Shown here: one piece after another, positions 7,027 through 11,691 of the stretch | Position numbering within the stretch: position 1 is the first letter of the stretch | How the letters are laid out: each line of letters opens with the position of its first letter | Source of the DNA: Spirochaetaceae bacterium | GTDB lineage: Bacteria > Spirochaetota > Spirochaetia > SZUA-6 > Fen-1364 | Direction: 5' to 3' | DNA length: 12,243 nt | NCBI GenBank assembly: GCA_003170115.1 | Contig: PMZS01000001.1 | Span: forward strand, 1-12,243 | Made by a program: the position numbers and the translations under genes | Notes under the pieces: model-generated | What the model was told of the DNA's origin: nothing | Database searches by the model: none | The model's input: the letters and a program-made list of their open reading frames with translations, nothing else

Positions 7027-7055
7027 AGTATAGAGCGGGCGGGGCGGCAAATCAA
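7027..7055 (-). promoter_or_regulatory. Relaxase promoter
   Basis: On the minus strand TTGATT (7050-7055) and TATACT (7027-7032) are separated by 17 bp. The -35 box lies inside the left arm of the perfect inverted repeat at 7048-7072, so a protein bound there would block transcription. Confidence 0.7.
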
Positions 7056-7115
7056 CCGAAAGCGTTGATTTGTACTCACTACGTCAATTTTTGCTCCGCT
7101 TCGCTTCTCAAAAAT
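7048..7115. other. oriT: oriT candidate of the MobV relaxase
   Basis: Two inverted repeats lie directly upstream of the relaxase gene. The first is perfect: CAAATCAAC, seven bases, GTTGATTTG (7048-7072). The second pairs ATTTTTG (7087-7093) with CAAAAAT (7109-7115). Between them the minus strand reads TAGTGAGTAC, close to the TAGTGTG/TTA nick core known for pMV158-type oriT. Position and dyads fit a MobV oriT; the exact nick site is inference. Confidence 0.55.
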
Positions 7116-7375
7116 GTGACCCGTTCGCCAGGTGGTGCCCCCCTGGACCCCCGAAGAGCCTGGTTGTGGCGCTTGGCCGCCCCACCCAGGTCCGCTCCCA
7201 CCTTGCCCTGCCTGCGGTGGGGGCGAAGCGGCCCAGAAAGCCGCGAAGCCATCGCGTGCGCGCCCTTCGATCGTTGATCTGAGGGATGGACGTGAAAAGA
7301 TACGGCAGCGCTTCCCCGCGTTCGTTGCAGGCCCTCCACGCACGTCCTTTTGCCGTCTTTCCCGCGGGTGAATGC
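7116..7375. other. GC-rich gene-free stretch
   Basis: 260 bp between the oriT candidate and the small gene at 7376. Frames are open on both strands because of the GC content, but none has a ribosome site or a sensible protein. GGCCGCCCCACC near 7178 pairs imperfectly with the segment around 7215-7235. No other structure is seen. Confidence 0.4.
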
Positions 7376-7642
7376 TCACTGGTCAACCTTGGGCCTCAAG
7401 CTCCAGCCCCAACCCAGGAGACGGGCTTGAATCACTGTCAGCGCCGCCTCGCTGTTGAGCCGTGTGGAAGCGAAGCCACGATACTCCACCTTGTGCCATC
7501 CAGAACCAGGCCGTACATCCCCGCCATGGTGGTCGGAAAGGATCGCGCCTGCTCTCTGCAGCTCACCGCTCGGGTCGGTGTCCGCAAGGTAATCGAACAC
7601 CCACTTTTCGTTCTCTTTCCTGATCGCCGAAAGCACCTTCAT
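7376..7642 (-). CDS. Small unknown protein downstream of rep (88 aa)
   Basis: ATG at 7642 with GGGGAGGGG eight bases upstream. The sequence is balanced and looks like a real globular protein (MKVLSAIRKENEKWVFDYLADTD..., ending LRPKVDQ), but I recognise no domain. It begins 101 bases after the rep stop on the same strand and may be co-transcribed with rep. Confidence 0.55.
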   Translation of the reverse strand: MKVLSAIRKENEKWVFDYLADTDPSGELQRAGAILSDHHGGDVRPGSGWHKVEYRGFASTRLNSEAALTVIQARLLGWGWSLRPKVDQ

Positions 7643-7743
7643 GAATACAGCCCCTCCCCACCCAGGACAAAGTCAGAGATTGAGAATGCCAGAAGACCTC
7701 TCACCAAATCGAGTGACCGCCCGCGCCGGTGGCCTTGAAAGGT

Positions 7744-8619
7744 TCACCGTCTCCACGGCAACCGCGCTATCGCAGACTCGATCTCTGCCGCCGCCATAGG
7801 ATCCTCCCGCTCACGCAAAATCCGCTCTCGCTCCATAGCCAGCTCGCTCTCCCGTTCCTCCCCGTCCGCTTTCTCTTGATACTTTTGACGAACCTTCACA
7901 GCTCGGTCTCGCCAGACCTTACGCCATTTCAGAAAGTCACACGGGAAGAACGTCACCCGATCGGGGGCAGTTTCGATGCATGCTTGGAAGGCCTGCAGCA
8001 GCTCCTCTTCGGGGATCCCGCTCCTCACCAATTCCCCGATGCCCTCCCTCCAGTCCTTGCTTATCACGATGGGACAGGTTCGGGCCTTAGCGTCTTGCTT
8101 GAGGTGGGCCAAAAGAGATGAGAGAGAAGAGGGCTCCGGGGCAGCTTCGTGATCTGGGAGGGATCTTGTGCCGCGGGCCGGTGCGCGCTCCTCTCTCTCT
8201 TTTATTGGTTCTAGTTCAGATTGGATATAGTTCGTGTCCACCTGCTGGACGGGGGCCGGTGCACCACGTGGACGGGGGGGGTCCGCCTGGGCTACTGGAT
8301 AGGCTTTCACCTCCATAGGTATGAGCTTGTACACGTTGGATGTTACCCCTCCATCAGGACGGAACCGTGCGGTGCGCTGCAGGTATCCACGGGCCTCTAG
8401 GCGCTTGATCGCCTGGGCAACACTAGATCGACATACGCGGGCGAGTCTTGCAATGGTGGCCAAGGATGGCCAGCAGATGCCTTCAGTGTCTGCATGCTTG
8501 GCCAGGGCGATGTAGACCAGGACCTCGACTGGTCCGAGCTCCAGGTCCTCGAGGATGATGTTCTCGATGAGCGTGAACGGCAGACGCCGACGCTCCACTC
8601 CGACGGAATCACTTTGCAT
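7744..8619 (-). CDS. Winged-helix plasmid replication initiator (291 aa)
   Basis: The start is the ATG at 8619, preceded by GGAGGGGACC; longer readings upstream have no ribosome site. Residues about 28-85 form a winged helix-turn-helix with the recognition region SLATIARLARVCRSSVAQAIKRLEARGYLQR (residues 52-82), as in RepA/replisome-organiser-type plasmid proteins. A proline-rich linker (about 105-130) leads to a charged helical C-terminal half. It would bind the origin, which probably lies upstream of the gene. The leader of about 230 nt is overlapped by an antisense RNA (8707-8774), consistent with copy-number control. A dedicated DNA-binding regulator is a less likely alternative. Confidence 0.75.
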   Translation of the reverse strand: MQSDSVGVERRRLPFTLIENIILEDLELGPVEVLVYIALAKHADTEGICWPSLATIARLARVCRSSVAQAIKRLEARGYLQRTARFRPDGGVTSNVYKLIPMEVKAYPVAQADPPRPRGAPAPVQQVDTNYIQSELEPIKEREERAPARGTRSLPDHEAAPEPSSLSSLLAHLKQDAKARTCPIVISKDWREGIGELVRSGIPEEELLQAFQACIETAPDRVTFFPCDFLKWRKVWRDRAVKVRQKYQEKADGEERESELAMERERILREREDPMAAAEIESAIARLPWRR

Positions 8620-8673
8620 GGTCCCCTCCAGAGGCGTGGCGCTCGGGACAAATTTCGAGCGCTGACTTTTCGC

Positions 8674-8702
8674 TTGACGCTCCGGAAGGCTTGTGCTATG
8701 AT
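8674..8702 (+). promoter_or_regulatory. Promoter of the antisense RNA
   Basis: TTGACG (8674-8679) and TATGAT (8697-8702) on the plus strand are separated by exactly 17 bp: a strong sigma-70-like promoter facing against the rep transcript. Confidence 0.8.
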
Positions 8703-8706
8703 TCGG

Positions 8707-8774
8707 ATTACCACATTCGAACCATAGCGCTCCCTCCGGAGCGCAAGCAGGACCCCGCAAGACGCGGGGTCTTT
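8707..8774 (+). ncRNA. Antisense RNA to the rep leader (copy-number control)
   Basis: The RNA would start about 8707-8710 and run through two hairpins: GCGCTCC-CTCC-GGAGCGC (8727-8744), and the terminator GACCCCGC-AAGAC-GCGGGGTC followed by TTT (8751-8774). It is fully complementary to the 5' leader of the rep mRNA. In that mRNA the matching loop reads GGAG, so loop-loop pairing could begin the contact. Small counter-transcribed RNAs with this layout repress Rep expression in many plasmids. The T run is short, so the exact end is uncertain. Confidence 0.65.
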
Positions 8775-8858
8775 GCATTGTTAGGCTGTTCAACGAACAG
8801 CGCGTGTCATTCGGTTAGGATTTCCCTATAGGCTTGACCCCTCCCAGAGTCGCCGCAC

Positions 8859-8887
8859 AGCATACAATGCCGGCGTGTATCTTGCAA
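8859..8887 (-). promoter_or_regulatory. rep promoter
   Basis: On the minus strand TTGCAA (8882-8887) and TATGCT (8859-8864) are separated by 17 bp. The transcript would begin near 8852, giving a leader of about 230 nt before the rep ATG at 8619. Confidence 0.65.
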
Positions 8888-8973
8888 CACTTACCACTTC
8901 GGCTCGTTGGTGGCTGAGAGTTTTGTCGTTGCATGGCCAGAATCTTCCTGCCTCCTTTGGGCGCAAGAAAAAA

Positions 8974-9032
8974 GGCGACGAGAAAATAGCGGTGCATGCA
9001 TATCATGCACACTCTGCTATCTTCCCATCGCC
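8974..9032. repeat. 59-bp interrupted palindrome
   Basis: The inner part is perfect: GTGCATG-CATAT-CATGCAC (8992-9010). The outer arms GGCGACGAGAAAATAGC (8974-8990) and the segment 9016-9032 match at 14 of 17 paired positions, including ATAGC with GCTAT. The element could be a Rep binding site, a recombination core site for the tyrosine recombinase, or a single-strand hairpin origin. Confidence 0.75.
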
Positions 9033-9191
9033 TCCGTTTTCGGTTGGCATCGGGCTACTGATGCGGCTTCCGTCTTTCCAAGGGTCCCTGTGGCCATTTG
9101 GCCGCACCGTATTGTCGAATACTACAACCAGTGCGCGTTTGCGTCAAGGGCGAACATTGTTTTGTTGGCAGCGTTTTGATTTCCGGTCGCC

Positions 9192-9218
9192 CCCCTCGCG
9201 GCATCATACCGCAAGGGG
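9192..9218 (-). other. Hairpin after the antitoxin-like gene
   Basis: On the minus strand CCCCTTGCGG pairs with CCGCGAGGGG (one T-G pair) around a seven-base loop; on the plus strand the same position is a C-A mismatch, so the minus-strand RNA is the better folder. It lies 25 bases past the stop at 9244. No T run follows. Confidence 0.5.
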
Positions 9219-9243
9219 ACAGAAGCTGATCAAAAAATTCGTA

Positions 9244-9471
9244 TCAATGAGTGTGCGCACGAGCAGCCCGAGTCTTCCGGACCGCTTTCACCTCCGTGGT
9301 GATCTCCCCCATGGATATCGGAGTGTCTTTGAGTTCGCGCTGAACTCGTTGCATCTGTTCGAAAAGTGTCTGGTCATCGAGGGAGCGTGCAAGCGTCTCC
9401 TTCTCCTTTTGCGAAAGTCCGGCAACGAGTTTTTTGACTTGCGTGAAGTCGAGATCCAGATGAACCGTCAT
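9244..9471 (-). CDS. Antitoxin-like protein without visible toxin (75 aa)
   Basis: The ATG at 9471 has AGAGAGG eight bases upstream and is preferred over ATG 9477. The sequence MTVHLDLDFTQVKKLVAGLSQKEKETLARSL followed by ...TPISMGEITTEVKAVRKTR resembles small type II antitoxins that pair with PIN-type or other RNase toxins: an N-terminal LSxxEKxxLxxxL helix and a C-terminal ISxxEIxxEVxxVR segment. No toxin gene follows it: the next 350 bp hold no minus-strand frame of suitable length. It may be an orphan remnant or a self-standing protein. Confidence 0.65.
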   Translation of the reverse strand: MTVHLDLDFTQVKKLVAGLSQKEKETLARSLDDQTLFEQMQRVQRELKDTPISMGEITTEVKAVRKTRAARAHTH

Positions 9472-9600
9472 TTCCATAGCCTCTCTCGTATCTTCCCGAA
9501 ACAGCCGGCGTACCGCTATCTGCCCGTAGATCACTTTGCGGGCTCCTACCTCTATCCCGTGACAATATGGCGGGGAACCGCGAAGACGCCTCGGAGCGAG

Positions 9601-9975
9601 CTATCGCGACTTCGCGGGGGATGCTTTCTTCGCCGCACGCCGAGTATGCGACACAGCCGTCACCGGTTTCGTGGTAGGTCGTGCGGGCTTCTTGGCGGCA
9701 ACCTTTGAAAACGAACTGCTTTTTGTTTCTCTGGTCTGAATGCTATTCATGTATGCGCGCAGAACCGCATTGATCCGCGTCTGGTAGCCGCTGCCGGGCT
9801 TTTTGAACCAATGATAGACATCGGGATCAAGGCGGAGTGTCACTGACTTTTTGAGCTGACGCCGCAGCTCTTCAGGCGGAGGGAAATCGTCCGCGATCTC
9901 AACAGCAGACATAATGGCCTCCGCGATTTCCGGTGGTGCATCCGTGTACCTATCTTCTCGCATTCTTTTGCGCAT
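9601..9975 (-). CDS. brnA: BrnA-family antitoxin with long basic tail (124 aa)
   Basis: It overlaps the end of brnT by 26 bases; the ATG at 9975 has GGGGAG eight bases upstream. The central segment KKSVTLRLDPDVYHWFKKPGSGYQTRINAVLRAYM (residues 42-76) is the BrnA ribbon-helix-helix signature, in which the dimer binds DNA and neutralises BrnT. The last 35 residues are a Lys/Ala/Pro/Arg-rich tail (KKPARPTTKPV...RRAAKKASPAKSR), longer than I expect for BrnA and likely a nonspecific nucleic-acid-binding extension. Confidence 0.9.
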   Translation of the reverse strand: MRKRMREDRYTDAPPEIAEAIMSAVEIADDFPPPEELRRQLKKSVTLRLDPDVYHWFKKPGSGYQTRINAVLRAYMNSIQTRETKSSSFSKVAAKKPARPTTKPVTAVSHTRRAAKKASPAKSR

Positions 9976-10228
9976 ATCTGTATCTCCCCTCTCTCCAATA
10001 CCCAGCCCCTATGATCCGAACCTTTTCCCCGCGCCGCGTGTAGCGAACCGTTAGCACGTCGCCGTCGACACGGCCAAAAAGGAAAAACCGCCTCTCTTTC
10101 TTGCTATGTTTCTTGTCCTCAGCCGCGAACCTCTTCGGGTCTAGCCAAGCCTCCGTTGCCTTTTCAAAACTGACGCCATGAGTTTCGATGTTTGCCTCAT
10201 TTTTGTCGGGGTCCCATTCGAACTCCAT
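9950..10228 (-). CDS. brnT: BrnT-family toxin, RelE-fold RNase (92 aa)
   Basis: It begins MEFEWDPDKNEANIETHGVSFEKA, the conserved start of BrnT, a translation-blocking mRNA-cleaving toxin. VRYTRRGEKVRIIGAGYW follows at residues 61-78. The usual IRIISAR...ER..Y ending is altered to VRIIGAGYWREGRYRY, so one commonly conserved Arg (of SAR) is replaced by Gly; activity is therefore not certain. No ribosome site precedes the ATG, and the promoter places the start of transcription at or next to it, so the mRNA is probably leaderless. Confidence 0.9.
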   Translation of the reverse strand: MEFEWDPDKNEANIETHGVSFEKATEAWLDPKRFAAEDKKHSKKERRFFLFGRVDGDVLTVRYTRRGEKVRIIGAGYWREGRYRYAQKNARR

Positions 10229-10233
10229 GCTGT

Positions 10234-10262
10234 AGAGTATTCCTGTATGTACAAATTGTCAA
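10234..10262 (-). promoter_or_regulatory. brnTA promoter
   Basis: On the minus strand TTGACA (10257-10262) and TACTCT (10234-10239) are separated by 17 bp. The spacer holds TGTA-CA-TACA, a short dyad where BrnA or the BrnTA complex could act. Transcription would start about 10227, at the brnT ATG. Confidence 0.75.
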
Positions 10263-10492
10263 TGCCATATCTCAGAAGTTCCCCAACCGCCCAAGAGGAG
10301 CGATAGACTTTGAAACGGCGGGTGGCGGTACTGTCCTGGACTTTTGTACCTATCCGATCCCCCGCGCGGGCCGCTGCGTACAAGGGGCGGTTTTCGGCAA
10401 CGGGCCTTTTGAAGCCTTCAAATCCTTAAGGGGGTGCTCGAAGCATACTTTTTGGCAGAGCCGCTACTAATTAAAATATGAGACTACACCCC
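10263..10492. other. Intergenic region with palindromes
   Basis: 230 bp between the brnTA promoter and the first RNA unit. It contains the GGTAC dyad (10327-10350), CCCGCGCGGG (10361-10370) and the odd palindrome TTTGAAG-C-CTTCAAA (10408-10422). No gene is supported. Confidence 0.5.
10327..10350 (-). repeat. GGTAC dyad, copy A
   Basis: Plus strand GGTACTGTCC, four variable bases, CTTTTGTACC: an inverted GGTAC/GTACC with conserved interior. It matches copy B (12039-12062) at 20 of 24 positions and lies about 65 bp upstream of the brnTA promoter. It includes the half-site TGTACCTAT (10345-10353). Confidence 0.65.
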
Positions 10493-10497
10493 GTCAC

Positions 10498-10526
10498 TTG
10501 ACAGGAGTCGTTCGGACCGGTAGCGT
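10498..10526 (+). promoter_or_regulatory. Promoter of rod RNA 1
   Basis: Consensus -35 TTGACA (10498-10503), 17 bp, then TAGCGT (10521-10526), a poor -10. The 11 bases GTCACTTGACA (10493-10503) recur exactly at 10672-10682 before the second RNA. Confidence 0.55.
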
Positions 10527-10533
10527 AAAGGTA

Positions 10534-10622
10534 ACGGAGGTCGTCTCGCCGTTGTGTGTGGAGGAGGTCGCGGGTCCAGCGCGGTCTACTCCGCCAGATC
10601 GGCTTGATCGCCTCTTTTTTTT
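10534..10622 (+). ncRNA. Rod-like terminated RNA 1
   Basis: The predicted start is near 10534 and the end is a run of eight T at 10615-10622. The 5' end GAGG(T)CG (10537-10543) pairs with CGCCTC (10609-10614) directly before the T run, so the terminator stem is made from the two ends of the RNA. Inside is a long hairpin, 10559-10596: TGG, one A-G mismatch, GGA, a three-base bulge, then GGTCGCG with CGCGGTC around loop GGTCCAG. A GATC-GGCTT-GATC hairpin follows. I recognise no RNA family. A tRNA was considered because the segment 10586-10596 resembles a 3' acceptor with CCA, but the D and T arms do not form. Confidence 0.5.
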
Positions 10623-10676
10623 GGTCTTTGAAAAGAGCACATGAAAATGCCCCCCGTGGCGTCGTCAAACGGTCAC

Positions 10677-10706
10677 TTGACACCGGATCATTTCCAGGTG
10701 TACGAT
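10677..10706 (+). promoter_or_regulatory. Promoter of rod RNA 2
   Basis: TTGACA (10677-10682), 18 bp, TACGAT (10701-10706). Transcription would start at about 10713-10714, which is exactly where the closing stem of the RNA begins. Confidence 0.65.
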
Positions 10707-10713
10707 GGAAATA

Positions 10714-10790
10714 GACTGGGGAGGGCAATGTAGAAGGGGAGGCACGCGGGAAGCGGTCTGTCCTTTCTGACCCTCCCCGGTCTTTTTTTT
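10714..10790 (+). ncRNA. Rod-like terminated RNA 2 (77 nt)
   Basis: The first twelve bases GACTGGGGAGGG (10714-10725) pair with CCCTCCCCGGTC (10771-10782; one T-G pair), followed at once by eight T (10783-10790). Within it AGAAGGGG (10732-10739) pairs with TCCTTTCT (10761-10768), and CGC-GGGAA-GCG forms the tip. The whole transcript is one long rod with a 12-bp closing stem that doubles as intrinsic terminator. The promoter element and the 13 bases TCTTTTTTTTGGT at the end are shared with RNA 1. No known family is recognised. Confidence 0.65.
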
Positions 10791-10808
10791 GGTTCTTGGA
10801 AATGAAAA

Positions 10809-10833
10809 AGCCCCGAGTGTTGGGCTCGGGGCT
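10809..10833 (-). terminator. Hairpin terminator before the tRNA pair (minus-strand reading)
   Basis: AGCCCCGAG pairs perfectly with CTCGGGGCT around loop TGTTGGG (plus strand). Five T follow it on the minus strand, so it would stop antisense transcripts crossing the tRNA genes. The arm sequence AGCCCCGAG recurs in the terminator at 11042-11074. Confidence 0.7.
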
Positions 10834-10839
10834 AAAACA

Positions 10840-10914
10840 GCGGGAGTAGTTCAGACCGGAGAGAACGGACCCCTCGAAAGGTTCAGGTCGCGGGTTCGAA
10901 TCCCGCCTCCCGCA
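10840..10914 (+). tRNA. Atypical tRNA, CGA anticodon on a short-variable-arm body
   Basis: Acceptor GCGGGAG/CTCCCGC with A73, D stem GTTC/GAAC, T arm GCGGG-TTCGAAT-CCCGC and a five-base variable loop AGGTC: a full class I cloverleaf, with no encoded CCA. The anticodon arm is odd. Read canonically it is GACCC-CTCGAAA-GGTTC, with U33 and anticodon CGA (Ser codon UCG) but a C-T mismatch in the stem. Read with a perfect stem (GGACC/GGTTC) the loop has eight bases and position 26 is lost. Serine tRNAs normally have a long variable arm, which is absent; the body looks more like Asp/Arg-type tRNAs. The amino acid is unresolved. Confidence 0.75.
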
Positions 10915-10949
10915 GTTTTTCCCACGGGTTAGCGGCCCATGGGGGAAAC
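10915..10949 (+). other. Hairpin spacer between the tRNAs, loop TTAGCGG
   Basis: GTTTTTCCCACGGG (10915-10928) pairs with 10936-10949 over 13 of 14 positions (two T-G pairs, one C-A mismatch), closing a seven-base loop TTAGCGG (10929-10935). It exactly fills the space between the two tRNA genes apart from two or three bases. The loop is the perfect complement of the loop of the hairpin at 11042-11074. Confidence 0.75.
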
Positions 10950-10951
10950 AT

Positions 10952-11026
10952 GGTGGGTGTAGCGCAAGTAGGTAGCGCAAGCGATCTGCAGTCGCGAGGT
11001 TGGGGGTTCAAGCCCCCTCACCCACC
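10952..11026 (+). tRNA. Atypical tRNA with a His-like acceptor
   Basis: Acceptor GTGGGTG/CACCCAC, D stem GCGC/GCGC, T arm GGGGG-TTCAAGC-CCCCT and variable loop AGGTT form a class I cloverleaf. G-1 (10952) faces C73 (11026), the hallmark of tRNA-His, and the body resembles His tRNAs. The anticodon arm does not: AGCGA-TCTGCAG-TCGCG gives anticodon TGC (Ala) with C instead of U at position 33 and an A-G mismatch at the stem base. A GCA (Cys) reading with U33 breaks the stem. CCA is not encoded. The identity is unresolved; it may be a decoy or degenerate tRNA. Confidence 0.7.
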
Positions 11027-11041
11027 CATTCAAAAACGGAA

Positions 11042-11074
11042 AAGAAGCCCCGAGCCGCTAACTTGGGGCTTCTT
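11042..11074. terminator. Bidirectional terminator, loop CCGCTAA
   Basis: A 13-bp stem, AAGAAGCCCCGAG with CTTGGGGCTTCTT (one G-T pair), around loop CCGCTAA (11055-11061). It separates the plus-strand tRNA genes from the minus-strand protease gene ending at 11206. On the minus strand it is followed by TTCC then five T. The loop is exactly complementary to that at 10929-10935. Confidence 0.8.
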
Positions 11075-11099
11075 ATTTGCCCAATAAAAGATACAGCCT

Positions 11100-11119
11100 T
11101 ATGATACTCTTGTATCATA
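11100..11119. promoter_or_regulatory. Perfect 8-bp inverted repeat, operator-like
   Basis: TATGATAC-TCTT-GTATCATA. It lies in the gap between the terminator and the end of the protease gene and has no matching promoter nearby. A smaller similar dyad (ATAC-AA-GTAT) occurs at 5136-5145. Confidence 0.6.
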
Positions 11120-11205
11120 CATTGTCGGACTATACCAGATATTCATCGCATGGGGTAATGTTTTTCTCTTGCGCGTGATAAGGGCAGATTGTCAGGTTCG
11201 GGCCA

Positions 11206-11691
11206 TCACATTGAGAGCGTAAAAGAACCCATGGCTCCGTTATAAAAAAGGATACAGGCTGAAAGGACGTCGCGACCGATCAGAACGAGAAGACCTTGGG
11301 CCGCCAAAGGCACTCCAACCGCCCTAGGCGCGTTTATTCTGATAGGAGAGCCGGCGACCGCAATATGAATCGGATAGACGTTGTGTTGGCTGGAGGTGTG
11401 TGACGCCGAAGCTATATTCACAACATTTACAACCGGGAGCCCAAGTTTTTGTGCGGCTTCCGCGTCGACGCAAGTAGTAGTGGCGCCCGTATCGATCAAC
11501 GCAAGTCCTGGCACTGGATCAGGAACGTGTATTCCTTGTTGCAACAGCTGCTGCGCCATTTGCTGCTCGAGACTCACGACAACTTGGAGAATTGGGCCAC
11601 GTTGTACGAGGCCGAAAGCCGGAGGAAGGGGGATGGTGGTCCCGTCGGGATTTTTCCCCTCACCCGCTAACTGTACGTTGATTATTGGCAC
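11206..11691 (-). CDS. Retropepsin-like aspartic protease (161 aa)
   Basis: A single-domain aspartyl protease of the retropepsin type, active as a dimer. The catalytic motif is ALIDTGATTTCVD with D67-T68-G69; the second family motif VLIGRDVLSACILFYNGAMGSFTLSM (residues 136-161) forms the flap-distal strand and dimer end. No signal peptide or membrane helix is seen, so it is probably cytoplasmic. The GTG start at 11691 lies inside the end of the DUF5678 gene in another frame (32-base overlap) and has only a weak ribosome site, so translation is likely coupled. Substrates of such bacterial proteases are generally unknown. Confidence 0.88.
   Translation of the reverse strand: MPIINVQLAGEGKNPDGTTIPLPPAFGLVQRGPILQVVVSLEQQMAQQLLQQGIHVPDPVPGLALIDTGATTTCVDAEAAQKLGLPVVNVVNIASASHTSSQHNVYPIHIAVAGSPIRINAPRAVGVPLAAQGLLVLIGRDVLSACILFYNGAMGSFTLSM

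Larger units (their letters stand above)
8888..9243. other. Gene-free region, likely replication origin area
   Basis: About 355 bp upstream of rep with no supported gene, although a long plus-strand frame crosses it without a ribosome site. It holds the large dyad at 8974-9032, a GTATT-GTCG-AATAC repeat at 9109-9122 and the hairpin at 9192-9218. I found no regular iterons and no good DnaA box. Placement as oriV is inference from position. Confidence 0.4.

Noticed and set aside
8859..9012. Minus-strand 65-codon frame beginning MCMICMHRYF
   Set aside because: No ribosome site, and its start is created by the palindrome at 8992-9010; it overlaps the rep promoter.
8875..9708. A 277-codon plus-strand open frame
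   Set aside because: It runs antisense to the antitoxin-like gene and into brnA, has no ribosome site and an implausible composition.
10504..10596. A 90-nt class II tRNA (acceptor GGAGTCG/CTACTCC followed by GCCA)
   Set aside because: The acceptor has a mismatch, no standard D or T arm forms, the T-loop consensus is absent, and the segment folds better as the rod RNA ending in eight T.
10714..10790. Small SRP (4.5S) RNA, because of a GGAA-like tip and rod shape
   Set aside because: The asymmetric loops conserved in SRP domain IV (GGAAGGAAGCAGC) are missing.
10471..10980. A 169-codon minus-strand open frame
   Set aside because: It is antisense to both rod RNAs and to the tRNA genes; its RRDSNPRP-type sequence is the familiar false translation of a tRNA complement.
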